Notes under the pieces: generated by a model
The model's input: the letters and a program-made list of their open reading frames with translations, nothing else
The model's database searches: none
What the model was told of the DNA's origin: nothing
Made by a program: the position numbers and the translations under genes
Assembly: GCA_963965975.1 (NCBI GenBank)
Contig: OZ014422.1
Coordinates: forward strand, 3,495,155 to 3,559,154
Source: Xestospongia bergquistia
Lineage: Eukaryota > Porifera > Demospongiae > Haplosclerida > Petrosiidae
Direction of reading: 5' to 3'
DNA: 64,000 bases
Shown here: piece after piece, positions 1-11,000 of the stretch
Layout: each line of letters starts with the position of its first letter
Position numbering within the stretch: the stretch's first letter is position 1

Positions 1-329
1 AACTAGAAGAAAAACTATAGGGTCAATGGAGTGAACTTGACCAAGTCATGACTTGAATATCTGATAAGAGAGAAGTATTTAAAAAATTATTTAGAAGACA
101 TTGATAGATAGGATCAAAGAGTACAAGAAGTAGCTAACAATGTAAAAGAATCGAAGGCTGCTTTCAAAGTATCTTAATAGAACTCTTAATTTCCATAAAA
201 GTATGTCTTCTAACTTTTGTGCTTAATATTGAAATTAGTAGAAGTAATATTTTCTGTATTGATATATTTACACGATGTGTGTATCTGTTTAATTTTGTCA
301 TATTATATTAGTTTGCTTCTGATGAGCTA

Positions 330-680
330 GGGAGAGCTACTAGAATGGTTATTGATTTCGAGAAAAGGGAGAACAAATAAAGAGAAAACTACAAGAAGCT
401 AAGAGCTAGGAGTCAAAATGAAGATATTGTCAAGACTGCAGAGCAACATTGTCCTAAAATTAAGACTGAACGTTTTTCTGCTAATATTGAAAGAGAGATG
501 GTGAAAATTCAAAAAAACTAACTGAAGAAGCAGGCAGATGAGATGTATTCAGTATATAGTAGTAATAGTTATGATATAGGAGAGATAACCAAGATTGATC
601 AGATAAGGCAGAATTATCTTGAAGCTGTGGAATAATTTGAAGCTACTGACACTGCTATTTAAAAGTAAAAAGTTCCATTG
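330..680 (+). pseudogene. SMC6-like coiled-coil scrap (inverted copy)
   Basis: Broken reading frames give a charged, Lys/Glu-rich coiled-coil segment (for example EEQIKRKLQEAKR in loose form, then DQIRQNYLEAVE). The same DNA appears on the minus strand at about 3160-3330 and 61560-61830, where it lies upstream of an SMC6-type signature motif. This plus-strand copy therefore looks like an inverted, truncated duplicate of the same gene part. Stop codons are frequent and no ATPase motif follows. The identity as SMC6 rests on the neighbours in the other copies; the scrap alone would only be called coiled coil. Confidence 0.5.
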
Positions 681-1660
681 AAATTCAGTTATAGCAATAA
701 ATTGTTTTTGACAGGACAGAGATTTCATACTGTGTTAATAACAAATTGAGCATGTGGTAATAAAGCTATATACTCATTGTAAATTAGTATGTGTGTCCTA
801 GAAGCCACATTGTTACTAAGTACTAACAATTCATGCCTACCTTTTAACCCTACAGAATCTAAACTGGAGTCTAACCTGACATATAGCTGACTATAAAGAT
901 ATTGTAAACAAATTTCCCATCATGCTTGTATGTGTTTCCAATCATTTGTTGGAAGAAGAGGCTATAGTAAAACAAGAAGAAACTAGATGTCATTGTGAGT
1001 TCAGAATAATAGTACTATAATAGTAACTGTAACGGAAGCTTTTCCTTCAGGCGCATCATGAAATATAATGCTAAATCATCAAAGAAACCACATGCATTTG
1101 TAAACCAATGTGTACCTGACAAAAGAAGATTTGCACTGTAGTCCCCTCGACTATATATAGCTGTGTGTCATACCAGTTGATATACACACCTTATTGTCAA
1201 TTGTCCAGTTTTCATTACTATGGTGAAGTCAACAAACATCAAGACAGCTGTAGTTTATTAGACATGTATATAATATTGATCGTATATCACATATAATTTC
1301 ATATATGTGTTAATATATGAATATCACATTTCACTTAATGTACATTGCTTGGTTTTATTACTTATTTTGCTATAAATAGACTTTGTATTGACTGAATGAA
1401 ACTCTGTCCTGTTTGTGCATGTCAGTAACAAGGTCTATTTAAAGGGTAACAGAAATGGTTTTCATATTCTGATTAAACTGAATGACCTTGTAGTAATATA
1501 CAAATATGTAAAAAAAATTGGTGCAATACTAGTCATGCTATTGCAGAAATCTATTATCTAAACAAAATGTATTAGTGAAATAATTATATTGCCCAGTCTC
1601 GTGGACGTTATTTCTGTTGACGTCATAATGGTAACACATTTCTGCACATGGGACTAAGAA
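681..1660. other. No gene seen; AT-rich intergenic
   Basis: No convincing coding frame. It contains short AT-rich stretches and, near 1425-1445, a string (caaggtctattta) that recurs at about 60122. That marks where the duplicated block shared with 60.1 kb resumes. Confidence 0.5.
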
Positions 1661-1849
1661 ATGCCTAACAGGTGTAGTTATTCTAGCATTCCCAGTGATA
1701 AAGTTACCCTCTATAGGTTTCCTAAAGATCCAGTAATGAGAAAGAAATGGATAGAGCAAGTTAAACGCACTAGAGATTGTTGGATTGGTCCATCAGAAAC
1801 TAGTAGTCTTTGTAGCAATCACTTCACGGATGACTATTACAAAATCTAG
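1661..1849 (+). pseudogene. THAP-type zinc finger fragment
   Basis: The 62-residue frame starts MPNRC and continues with YRFPKDPVMRKKWIEQVKR, W at the expected place, then LCSNHF. This is the order of a THAP (C2CH) DNA-binding domain: an N-terminal Cys, a RFP block, K/R-W, a W..SE block and C-x2-H. The second Cys expected two to four residues after the first is absent, and the frame stops right after the C-x2-HF block, so only the start of the domain remains. THAP domains occur in P-element-type transposases and host transcription factors; nothing further is visible here. The segment of about 400 bp around it is missing from the paralogous block at about 60.13 kb. Confidence 0.65.
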
Positions 1850-1864
1850 TGCACACCTCATGTC

Positions 1865-3330
1865 CTGTGGAGTCAAAGTATAAACTGCCTTGTTTGCATT
1901 GATTCAACTCTTTCTAACATTAGTTGCATACTAATACAACAATTCACAAGATCCATAAAGACATCAAATTCATCAAGACAATGAAAGGGACTTTCCATGG
2001 CCTCCAAAGAGCCATTATGAAAGAAATGATAGAAAAAGAGTGCTCACCACCAGAAAGAGATTGGCTGTTTTTGTAGCTTGATGTTTGTTCACCTTGACCT
2101 AAAATAAACATAAGTTGCTCTTCTAAAGTGGACAACATCATAGGACAATAACTTGTAATAGCTAGGTAATGTGAACTTTGAACCTAAAAACACAGAAGTT
2201 TGTAATACATGTAAGACTAAATCAACTAATACTATATATCTATTATGTAATTCATCAAATTTGGAAACAGATGTGTGGCACAACATGAACATAAACTATA
2301 CTAAATGTGAATTTGAACCCAAGACCTTCTAAAGAGAGCATATCCCCTAAAACACTAGAGCCTGGATGAGAAAGAGCATTTCATTTATACATAATGTGCC
2401 AATAAATTTCACTCTAGCCTATACATGTGCTGCAAAATTGAAGTTACAGAAATATCCAGCTTCTCCACAAATGAATGTAAGCAATATTACAAGTAAACTT
2501 AAATTGGAATGAACTCACAATGATTTCTAATGATTTCTATTAAAAATCAAAGTTTAGTGTTCCAAGGTAACCTCTTCTTTCAATAAAATGATAAAAATAT
2601 ATACAAGTATGTAGAGCTACTTGTTTACAAATGTCCCAATGACCTTTGATACATTTAGTTAAACTCTGGTTAAGACTCTGTAGAGTATAAAAATAAATTA
2701 ACACTAGGACTTTCACAGCTTATAAATGTTCCTAAGGTAACACTAACTATATATCTTTTACTTTATTGTACATGATCATGTAAGTCAAGTATGTTATACT
2801 CTGTCAAATTTCAGTTTGATCTCTGACTCAGGCTAGAAATAAGGTACATAGGAATACTTCAATACAGCCCTAATTGTCCAGGAAGTAAAACACTAGAAAT
2901 ATCATATAAAAAAATTTTGTCCTCTGCATACCACAATGATTTGATGTTACAAATAATCTGCATATTAATAATGAATGCTTGCACAAACATTCACTAATTG
3001 AAGCAAAACTAAGAAATGCTTCAATAAAGCTACAAGACCAAACCCAACATAACATGATGACATTTTTCATTTTTGAATTCAACAATACTGCTGTCAAACA
3101 CAAATTGGACAGAGCATACCAACCTTTAATGATTCCACTTCTAGCTCTTTTGATGTCAGTATGAACAGTCTCTAATTGTTCCTGAGCTTCAAGATAATTC
3201 TGCCTTATTATCTGATCTTGGCTAACTCTCCTATATCAGACACATTTACAACTATATACTTAATATATATCTCACTTGTCTGCTTCTTCAGTTAGTCTCT
3301 TTTCAATTTCTCTCTCTCATTTTTAACCTC
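1865..3330 (-). pseudogene. SMC6-like 3' end, copy A (broken)
   Basis: On the minus strand a coiled-coil exon (about 3160-3330) is followed by a stretch encoding TLEEQLMFILG, then the ABC/SMC signature LSGGE at 2043-2057 and [11 protein letters not shown]. In SMC6 this signature is followed by an ESPFRCLDEFDVYMD-like Walker B region; here a shifted frame reads a degraded version (VPFIVLMN). SMC6 is a core ATPase subunit of the nuclear SMC5/6 complex that acts in DNA repair. Frame changes, loss of the N-terminal half and the presence of a second broken copy at 60.13-61.83 kb show this is a duplicated relic, not a working gene. The family call is from motif recognition; SMC5 or RAD50-like ATPases are less likely because of the ALW...SPF context. 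Confidence 0.65.
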
Positions 3331-3806
3331 GCTGTGCGTGGGCGCATAGCGATAGTATGTCAGTGTGTGTGTGTGTGTCTGTTACCCCGGCAAATGGCTT
3401 TAAACTGCTTTAACTCGACAAACAAGGCACTGGTATCCACCAAACTATAGTGGATGGTAGCAAAACTTCTGTACTTCTTTAAAAATACTGCCAAAAGAAG
3501 CGTCAAACGAACAAAAAGCTTTAAAAGTCTGAAAAACCTTTGAAAAAAAGCACAGCTTTCAGTGAAGACTCGAAAATTCAACAAAAACCTCCTGCATACA
3601 ACTTATGACATTTTCTAACTTTGTAAAGTGAAAATTTTGCCAAAACACTTTGGAAAGTGATGACAGTATTACTAATTTTTGGCAGTTATCTTTGTCGATA
3701 CATTGAGCGTGAACTAAAAATACTAGCACCATAGCTGTCATTGAAGAATCACTAACGTTTACTAAGAAGTTGAAAAGTATTGGACCTTTTGTCAATTAGA
3801 GTGCAC
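3326..3806 (+). repeat. Dispersed repeat, copy A
   Basis: About 480 bp starting with cctcgctgtgcgtggg, a short (GT)n run and a CTGTTACCC block. It recurs at 33590-34243 (reverse orientation) and 55186-55722. The three copies differ by many substitutions and internal indels, so the family is old. No coding capacity is seen; it is likely a non-autonomous transposon. Copy A is cut off at a shared gacattgttaattcacac string that also occurs at about 61988. Confidence 0.8.
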
Positions 3807-3828
3807 GACATTGTTAATTCACACATGT

Positions 3829-6800
3829 TGGCTTTGGTTTCTATAATGTTAGAGGACTATTGATTCAAAATGTACACATAACACAGAGTGGAGGACCAAT
3901 GCCATCAACTAGTAACCTCTATCATAATGATACAGCTTTTTACTTTTATGAGGATCAGTCAGTAACATTACCTATTAGTTATTCCCGTGATATCACAATA
4001 CTTGGTGTAAATTTTAACAATTATTATTGTTATGCTATTCTTCTAATTAATCCTAATAAAAACACAACTCTTATTAATGTCAACATCAGTTCTTATTCTA
4101 GCACTGAGAAGTGTTCTATAAATCTACTTCCAAGTTGTGGGAGAACTTATATTTCAGTAATTTGAACAACAGAAGTGAAGTGCTTGATACATATGTACTC
4201 TTAAAATTTTTTAACAAAACTTAGTACCATATAATGATATAGCAAATGCTGCTAAAGTCCATACTGAGGAGCCTAAACCAATCAGTGCTTTTGTAGCTGG
4301 TATGACAGTTATATTTAGTCAAGGGGTCTACAGTGCTAATATAGTTTTATCAGATACAAATTTGTATGCAGACACAGGTGGTCTTTGATGGTTTAGCATT
4401 AATATTTAGTGATGCACTAATAGCAAAGACTTCTGTTCTTACACTTCAAATCAATAAAATCACTCCATTTTCCATGTTCTTACATCTTCAGATGTATCTA
4501 AAAAATTAGGAATTCTTATATCTCATTTAAATTATGAAAACGTTTATGTTGGAGTGCTTAATCCACTTATCCTCACAGAAACCACTAAGGGCCATAAAAG
4601 TCAGTTTATAAATTTGTACAATCAGTTGTTATGTTTGAAACATTTAACTATTCATTAAACACAACTCTAAATACTGGTAAATTGGTGTTTGTAAACACAA
4701 ATACTTTCAATTATTTGATGGGTTCAGTAATACAAGCATTAAACAGTGATATTTGTTTGAATGGTACAATGGTTTTCTATTACAACAAAGCTAGTCATGG
4801 AGCTGCTATTAGACTTGATTCATTATCACATCTCTTTATTTATGAATCTATACTAATGCATTTTTCATAAAAAATAGTGCTACATTTTATGGTGGTGCAA
4901 TTTACTTTCACTAGACAGAAATCTTCAAAATATAAACCCACTTTCTGGTATTTAAGTAGTGAGCAAAACTATTTTCCAACTTAAGGCCAAATTGATTTTT
5001 AAAGAAAACAGTACTATACTTGCTGGTAACTCTACTATGTATCTCCAGGATTCCGATTATAATGGAGAAATATCATTAGAAGTTGTGAGCACACACATTT
5101 GTAGCATCAATATTTCAACTAATAATGTTCAGATCAAAGTGTATCCAGCTAAAACAATTACAGCTGGTTTGAGAGCATTTGATTTTTGAATAGAAATTGT
5201 ACTTATGCCCAAATTTTTGCCAGATTAACCAGATTTAGAAAATGGTGGCACCATAATAAGCGTTATTCATGGACATATGACATCACATATTTGTTACAAA
5301 TTGAGCAACAAATTGAAACTGTCTACAGCAACAGGTGAATACTATTAAATATCCAACATTCCTAGAAAGTACAAGTAAAATAATGCATTTATATTTTGAG
5401 GTCTTGGGATATATTCCTACATCTTTATTCAAATTGGTTCCACAAACCTGTCCACCAGGATTTGTATACAATAGTAAGCATGTGTGCGTAGTCATTTCTG
5501 ACAGAGTTTGGTATCACATAATGTGAGATGATACTACATCTGTTTATATTCCACCTCAATCATGGCTGGGGGTTGTTGATAATGGAAACAATGTTTGTTA
5601 TACTAAATGCTGTCCTCCAGCATATTGTCTAACAAACACAACTATCAACATAACACAACTTGACATTATTTGTAGAGGAAATCATATGTGTGGTGAATGT
5701 AAGGAGGGCTACAGTGTTGTCTTAGGTAATCCTGGTTGCTACAAGTGTTTTAATACACTACATATTCTACTTGCTCTAACATTTGGTATACTAAGTAGTA
5801 TAGTGTATGTACTAGTGTTGTTTAGTTTGAGACTTACCATTGACTTGGGAATGAATGGAAGATTCATTTTTTGGCTAGATATTATTTGGCCAACTGTTAT
5901 ACCACATCTGATATGGCATTCACTAATACAGCTCTACAATAGATGATGCACTTGTTGATTTCCATCGTTGGAATATACCTGTATGTATAGCAAGTGATCT
6001 CAATGAGCTAGGCAAGACTGATATATTGTACATTTACCCTGTTTATTTTGGTATAATAGTTGTTGTCATTGTTCTCTTAAGTCAATTTTCTACAAGGATT
6101 GCTAACCTCATTGTTGGGTCCTCTTGTACAAGTACTTGTAACATTGGTGTACATCTCAGGTTCAGATCTGTTATCCATATCATTAATTGTTCCCACACCA
6201 GCACATATTCATTTTAATAGTATCAATAGTACTGGTAAGTTACTGGTTTGGTTTAAAGATGATAGTCTTCATTATGGTCACAATCCTTACCATATTGTTC
6301 TATTATGTGTGAGTATTGGACTACTATCTCTCTTCATCATTCCTTTTACATTGGTTGGATTATTTGGAGTTAAAATGCTTATGAGTTATTTCATTGTCAA
6401 GTACTTTTGTCCATTTATTGATGCTATACATAGACCTTACAAAGAGAAGCTAAGGTACTGGTTTGGAGTTAGGTTGGTTGTTCTTTCTCTCATCTATATT
6501 GTCATTGCTGTTCTACAAGGTAGCAACATAACTCTACAACTGTTACTGTTGATATTTATATTGGTTTCATTTACTATTGCACAAGCTATTGTCTTCCCAT
6601 ATAAGAACAAGATATTAAATACATTAGACTTGTGGTTTATGGTACTTCTGTTGATCAATTTTATCACATCTCTTTCTTTCTATCATCTCATCAGAGAACA
6701 GTACAGCTAATGCTATTATAACAACACTAGAGATTGTTCTCTGTTCCATTACTAACTTTGTCATTTTAATGTATCACATCTGTATATCAATGAGTCGTCT

Positions 6801-6945
6801 TTGATGTGTCAGGAAGTGTATAGAACATTGCCAACTTATTATAAAGACTAAACTAGTAGGAAGAGTGAGAAAGAATCTGATGATAGTCCATTGCTGAGAT
6901 ATGATGATTCTTTAAAGTAGGAAGATTGGGCACCAGATAATTAAC
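3829..6945 (+). pseudogene. Beta-helix/multi-TM protein, decayed copy 1
   Basis: Closely similar at DNA level to the intact gene at 8049-11837, beginning at its residue of about 100 (FGFYNV) and ending near its C-terminus. Pieces that can be read include the MQ-rich extracellular strands, the Cys-rich knot (CGECKEGYS, near 5690) and most membrane spans (6026-6710). The N-terminal signal peptide part is missing: the copy starts directly after a dispersed repeat. Several frame changes, stop codons and internal deletions (for example around 4380-4440, 4860-4920 and 5940) break it into at least six open pieces. It is a host-gene pseudogene lying head-to-tail with its intact paralogue. Confidence 0.9.
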
Positions 6946-8048
6946 ATATTAAATAGACAGAATTAGACATAATTTGTGTCATTGTGGATCTGTATATGTT
7001 TTATAACTGGTGAGCTTTGAGTTTTATATATTGTTGTAGTTTTATTTATAAAATTAAATCTCATTATTCAAACATTCATACAATGTTATAATAGTAGAAG
7101 CAAGTAAATTTGTTTTTCCTTCCACTTTTTTCAATAAAACTAGGATACTTAAAGGATGGAAGTATGTGCTTATACTTCAATTAAATTAAAAGAGAGATTG
7201 CATTTCTATTAAGATATAGAATTTAATGTAATTGTCATTGAGAAGATATATTGTTGTTTTTATGTATCATCAAAGATAGAATTCCAGCTTTGTGTTAACA
7301 TCCGAGACAAAATCAAAGCAGGTAATGTCTGCATGAATGATTTAATACAGTATTTCAATTACCAATATAGTCTTGAGATGCCCAATGTTTCTGCACTTTG
7401 GTTGCTGTTACCATAGTGTCCAGTTTACCAGCAATTCTCTAGACATTTCATTAACAAAACATGATGTTCTAAATAATTATTCTGAGCTCCAAGTTGCCCT
7501 CTTCTACCAGACACTGAGCTCCTCCTCCTCCCTTCTGATGTATATTACATCCTGTCTTCAAGTTCCTTATGTCTAATTAGTAACACATGAAACATTACCA
7601 TATGTAGTACATCAGAAACTTTGTTATGTCAACTTGTAGTATAGGCCATTTTTGCTTTACATTTTATAGCAATACTTTTAAATTAAGGCTTAAAATTGAT
7701 ATGCATTAATTGCCTTTAGAATAAGTTATTGCTTATTAAGTGTTATAATATAATAAAACTTTAAGTAGTAGTTACGTTCTGGGCTAAGTACTCCTTAAAG
7801 TGAAACTGTAAGACAGTAATTAATTGTTTATTTTGAGTGTGCTTGTTCAAACAGTTAGTTTATTAATGGTAAATGTTTTTGTAATTTGCATTATAGGTAA
7901 ACACGAAAAAAGGTTTTAATTGTTAATGTTTGCACTCTTCATACAAACTTTGTAAAATATAAATTTTAACATCTATTTTACTATAAAAAGACCCAAATAA
8001 GATGATTGTTCAAGTTACTACAACTAATCCTATCATATTAGACAAACA
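6946..8048. other. Intergenic, upstream region of the intact gene
   Basis: Mostly AT-rich and non-coding. It holds one recognisable relic at 7490-7624 (see separate entry). The last 100 bp before the ATG at 8049 contain no clear TATA box or upstream exon. Because the downstream protein begins with a good signal peptide, the 5' UTR probably starts in this stretch. Confidence 0.4.
7490..7624 (+). pseudogene. 5' relic of a beta-helix/multi-TM gene
   Basis: This 135-bp stretch matches 8163-8295 of the intact gene almost base for base (ctcttctaccagacac..., then ...agttcctt.tgtc and ttaccatatgtagtacatca). It corresponds to residues about 38-82 of that protein, just after the signal peptide. Nothing of the rest of the gene follows, so it is a stray 5' piece between copy 1, which itself lacks this part, and the intact copy 2. 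Confidence 0.85.
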
Positions 8049-11000
8049 ATGGTTCCTGTACAGTGGTTACTATTATTACCTGTGTCTAGTCTACTGGTAA
8101 TTCTTTCTGACAGTCTTTTACTAACAGAAAGTGAATCTTTGAATAATTATCTTTGTGGTCAAGATTACGCTCTTCTACCAGACACTCAGCTACTCCTCTC
8201 TACTGATGTACATCACATCCTGTCTTCAAGTTCCTTTTGTCAGGTTAGTAACACATCAAATATTACCATATGTAGTACATCAGAAACTCCTGCAACTATT
8301 ACTTGCAGTCATCATAATAATAGTTATGTATCTGTTGGCTTTGGTTTCTATAATGTTACTGGATTATTGATTGAAAATGTACACATAACACAGTGTGGAG
8401 GACCAATGCCATCAACTAGTACCCTCTATCCTAATGATACAGCTTTTTACTTTCATAAGGATCAGTCAGTAACATTATTTATCAGTTATTCCTCTGATAT
8501 CACAATACTTGGGGTAAATATTAATGATTATTATGGTTTTGCTATTCTTCTAATTAATCCTAATAAAAACACAACTCTTATTAATGTCAACATCAGTTCT
8601 TCTTCTACCAGTGGGCAGTGTTCTATAAATCTACTTCCGAGTTGTGGTGGATCAGGACTTATATTGTATTTCAGTAATTTGGACAACAGAACTGAAGTGG
8701 TGGATGCATATGTACTCTTTAAAAAAATGAATTTACGAGGAAATATAAACTCAGTACCATATAATGATATCATGAATGCAGCTAAAGTCCATGTTGAGGA
8801 GCCTAAAGCAATCAGTGCTTTTGCAGCTGGTATGACTGTTATATTTAGTCAGGGAGATTACAGTGCTACTGTTTTATTGTCACATACATATTGGAGTTCA
8901 GATATTGGTGGTGTTTTCAATGGATTAGCATTAATATTTAGTGATGCACCAATAGATAATGCCAATGTTACAATTTTACACTCTCGGTTTTATTACAATA
9001 TCTTTAATGGAAGAAGAACATTTGGAATAGGCTGTATGGTATATACAAGAATGGCTCCAACTTCTATTGAAAGTACATTTAGTGTACCTTGGGACATAAT
9101 CACTATTGCAGAGAGTTTTGTGCATGATAGATATTACCAATATAATTTTGATGATGACTTCAGTTCACGTATTCCTTCAAATCTATATAATCATTCCATA
9201 TTTCATGTCATTACATCTTCAGACATATCAACCAAACTCAAAATTTATGTCTCCAATTTCAAGTATTCTCAAAATTACATTGGGCTTCGTGATCCACTTA
9301 TCATCTCAGAAACAAATAGAGGGTATGTGCGTACCTACTTCAAAAACTTGTACTTCATTTTGCAATCAGTAGCTATAGTACAAGATTTCGACAATCCTTT
9401 TGACACAGCTCTAAATGCTGGAAAAATAGTTTTTGTTAATGCAGCCTCTGTATACTTCAATGGAAATAACACTTTCAAAAATATCACAGGCTCAGTAATA
9501 CAAGCATACAACAGTGACATTCATTTAAATGGTACAATGGTTTTCTATAACAACAAAGCTAGTCATGGAGCTGCTATTCGACTTGATTCATTATCATATC
9601 TCTACATTCATGAATCTACTAATGCTTCTTTCATAAATAACAGTGCTTTCTTTTATGGTGGTGCAATTTACTCTCACATGGACAGAAATCTTCCAAATAT
9701 AAACCCATTTTGTGCTATTCAAGTAGTGAGTAAAAATATTTCAGAAGTTAATGCCAAAATGATTTTTAAAGAAAACAGTGCTAAATTTGCTGGAAACTCT
9801 ATTTATGTGTCTCCACTTTATAAATGTCAACAATTGTACTTAAAAGAAGTCAATTCTAGTGACTTATATAGCAAATTGTTTTACTTCAAAGGAGAGGACA
9901 CCAATCATAATGGAGAAATATCATCAGTAGCTGTGAGCACACATCACTGTAACATCAATGGTTTAACTAATGACGTTCAGATCAAAGTATATCCAGGCAA
10001 AACAATTACAATTGGTTTGAGAGCATTTGATTTAAATGGGATTCCTACTTATGCTCAAATTTTTGCCAGATTAACCAAAGTTGGAAAATGGTGGCACAAA
10101 AATAATCATTATTCACAGACATATGATATGACATATCTGTTACCAATTGAGCAACAATTTCAAACTGTCTACAGCAACAGATGTACACTCTTAAATTTTA
10201 CAATATTCTCAGAAAGTACAAAAGATATAATGCATTTACATTTTGAGGTCTTGGGATACCTTCCTACATCTTCAATCAAATTGGCTCCACAAAACTGTCC
10301 ACTAGGATTTATATACAATAGTAATGTCAAATCATGTATGTGTAGTTCATTTCTGACAGAGTTTGGTATCACACAATGTGATATTGATACTACATCTGTT
10401 TTTATTCCACCTCAATCATGGCTGGGGGTTGTTGATAGTGGAAACATTGTTGGTTACACTGAACACTGTCCTCCTGGATACTGTCTACCAAACACAACTA
10501 TCAATATAACACAAACTGACATTATTTGTAGAGGAAATCGTATGGGATGGCTATGTGGTGAATGTAAGGAGGGCTACAGTATTGTCTTAGGTAGTACGGA
10601 TTGTTACAAGTGTTCTAATACACTACATACTGTACTTGCTCTTACATTTGGTATACTAGGTGGCATAGTGTATGTATTAGTGTTGTTTAGTTTGAGACTT
10701 ACCATTGACTTGGGAACGATTGGAGGATTCATTTTTTGGCTAAACATTATTTGGCCAGCTGTCATACCATCATCTAATATAGCAATCACAAATACTGGCT
10801 TACGATATATGGTCTATTTGTTAACTTCTATCAAATATCAATGGAACATACCAGTGTGTATAGCAAATGATCTCAATGAGCTAGGCAAGACGGCTACATT
10901 GTACATTTACCCTTTTTATTTTGGGTTAATAGTTGTTGTCATTGTTCTCTTAAGTCGATTTTCTACTAGGATTGCTAACCTCATTGTTGGGTCCTCTGTA

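Noticed and set aside
3360-3584. Open frames inside the dispersed repeat (also 3559-3795 and 34007-34243)
   Set aside because: They lie in a repeat present in both orientations, are not conserved between copies as protein and have no domain.
8531-8773. Minus-strand and other-frame open pieces within 8049-11837
   Set aside because: Shadows of the intact plus-strand gene; composition and conservation follow the main frame.
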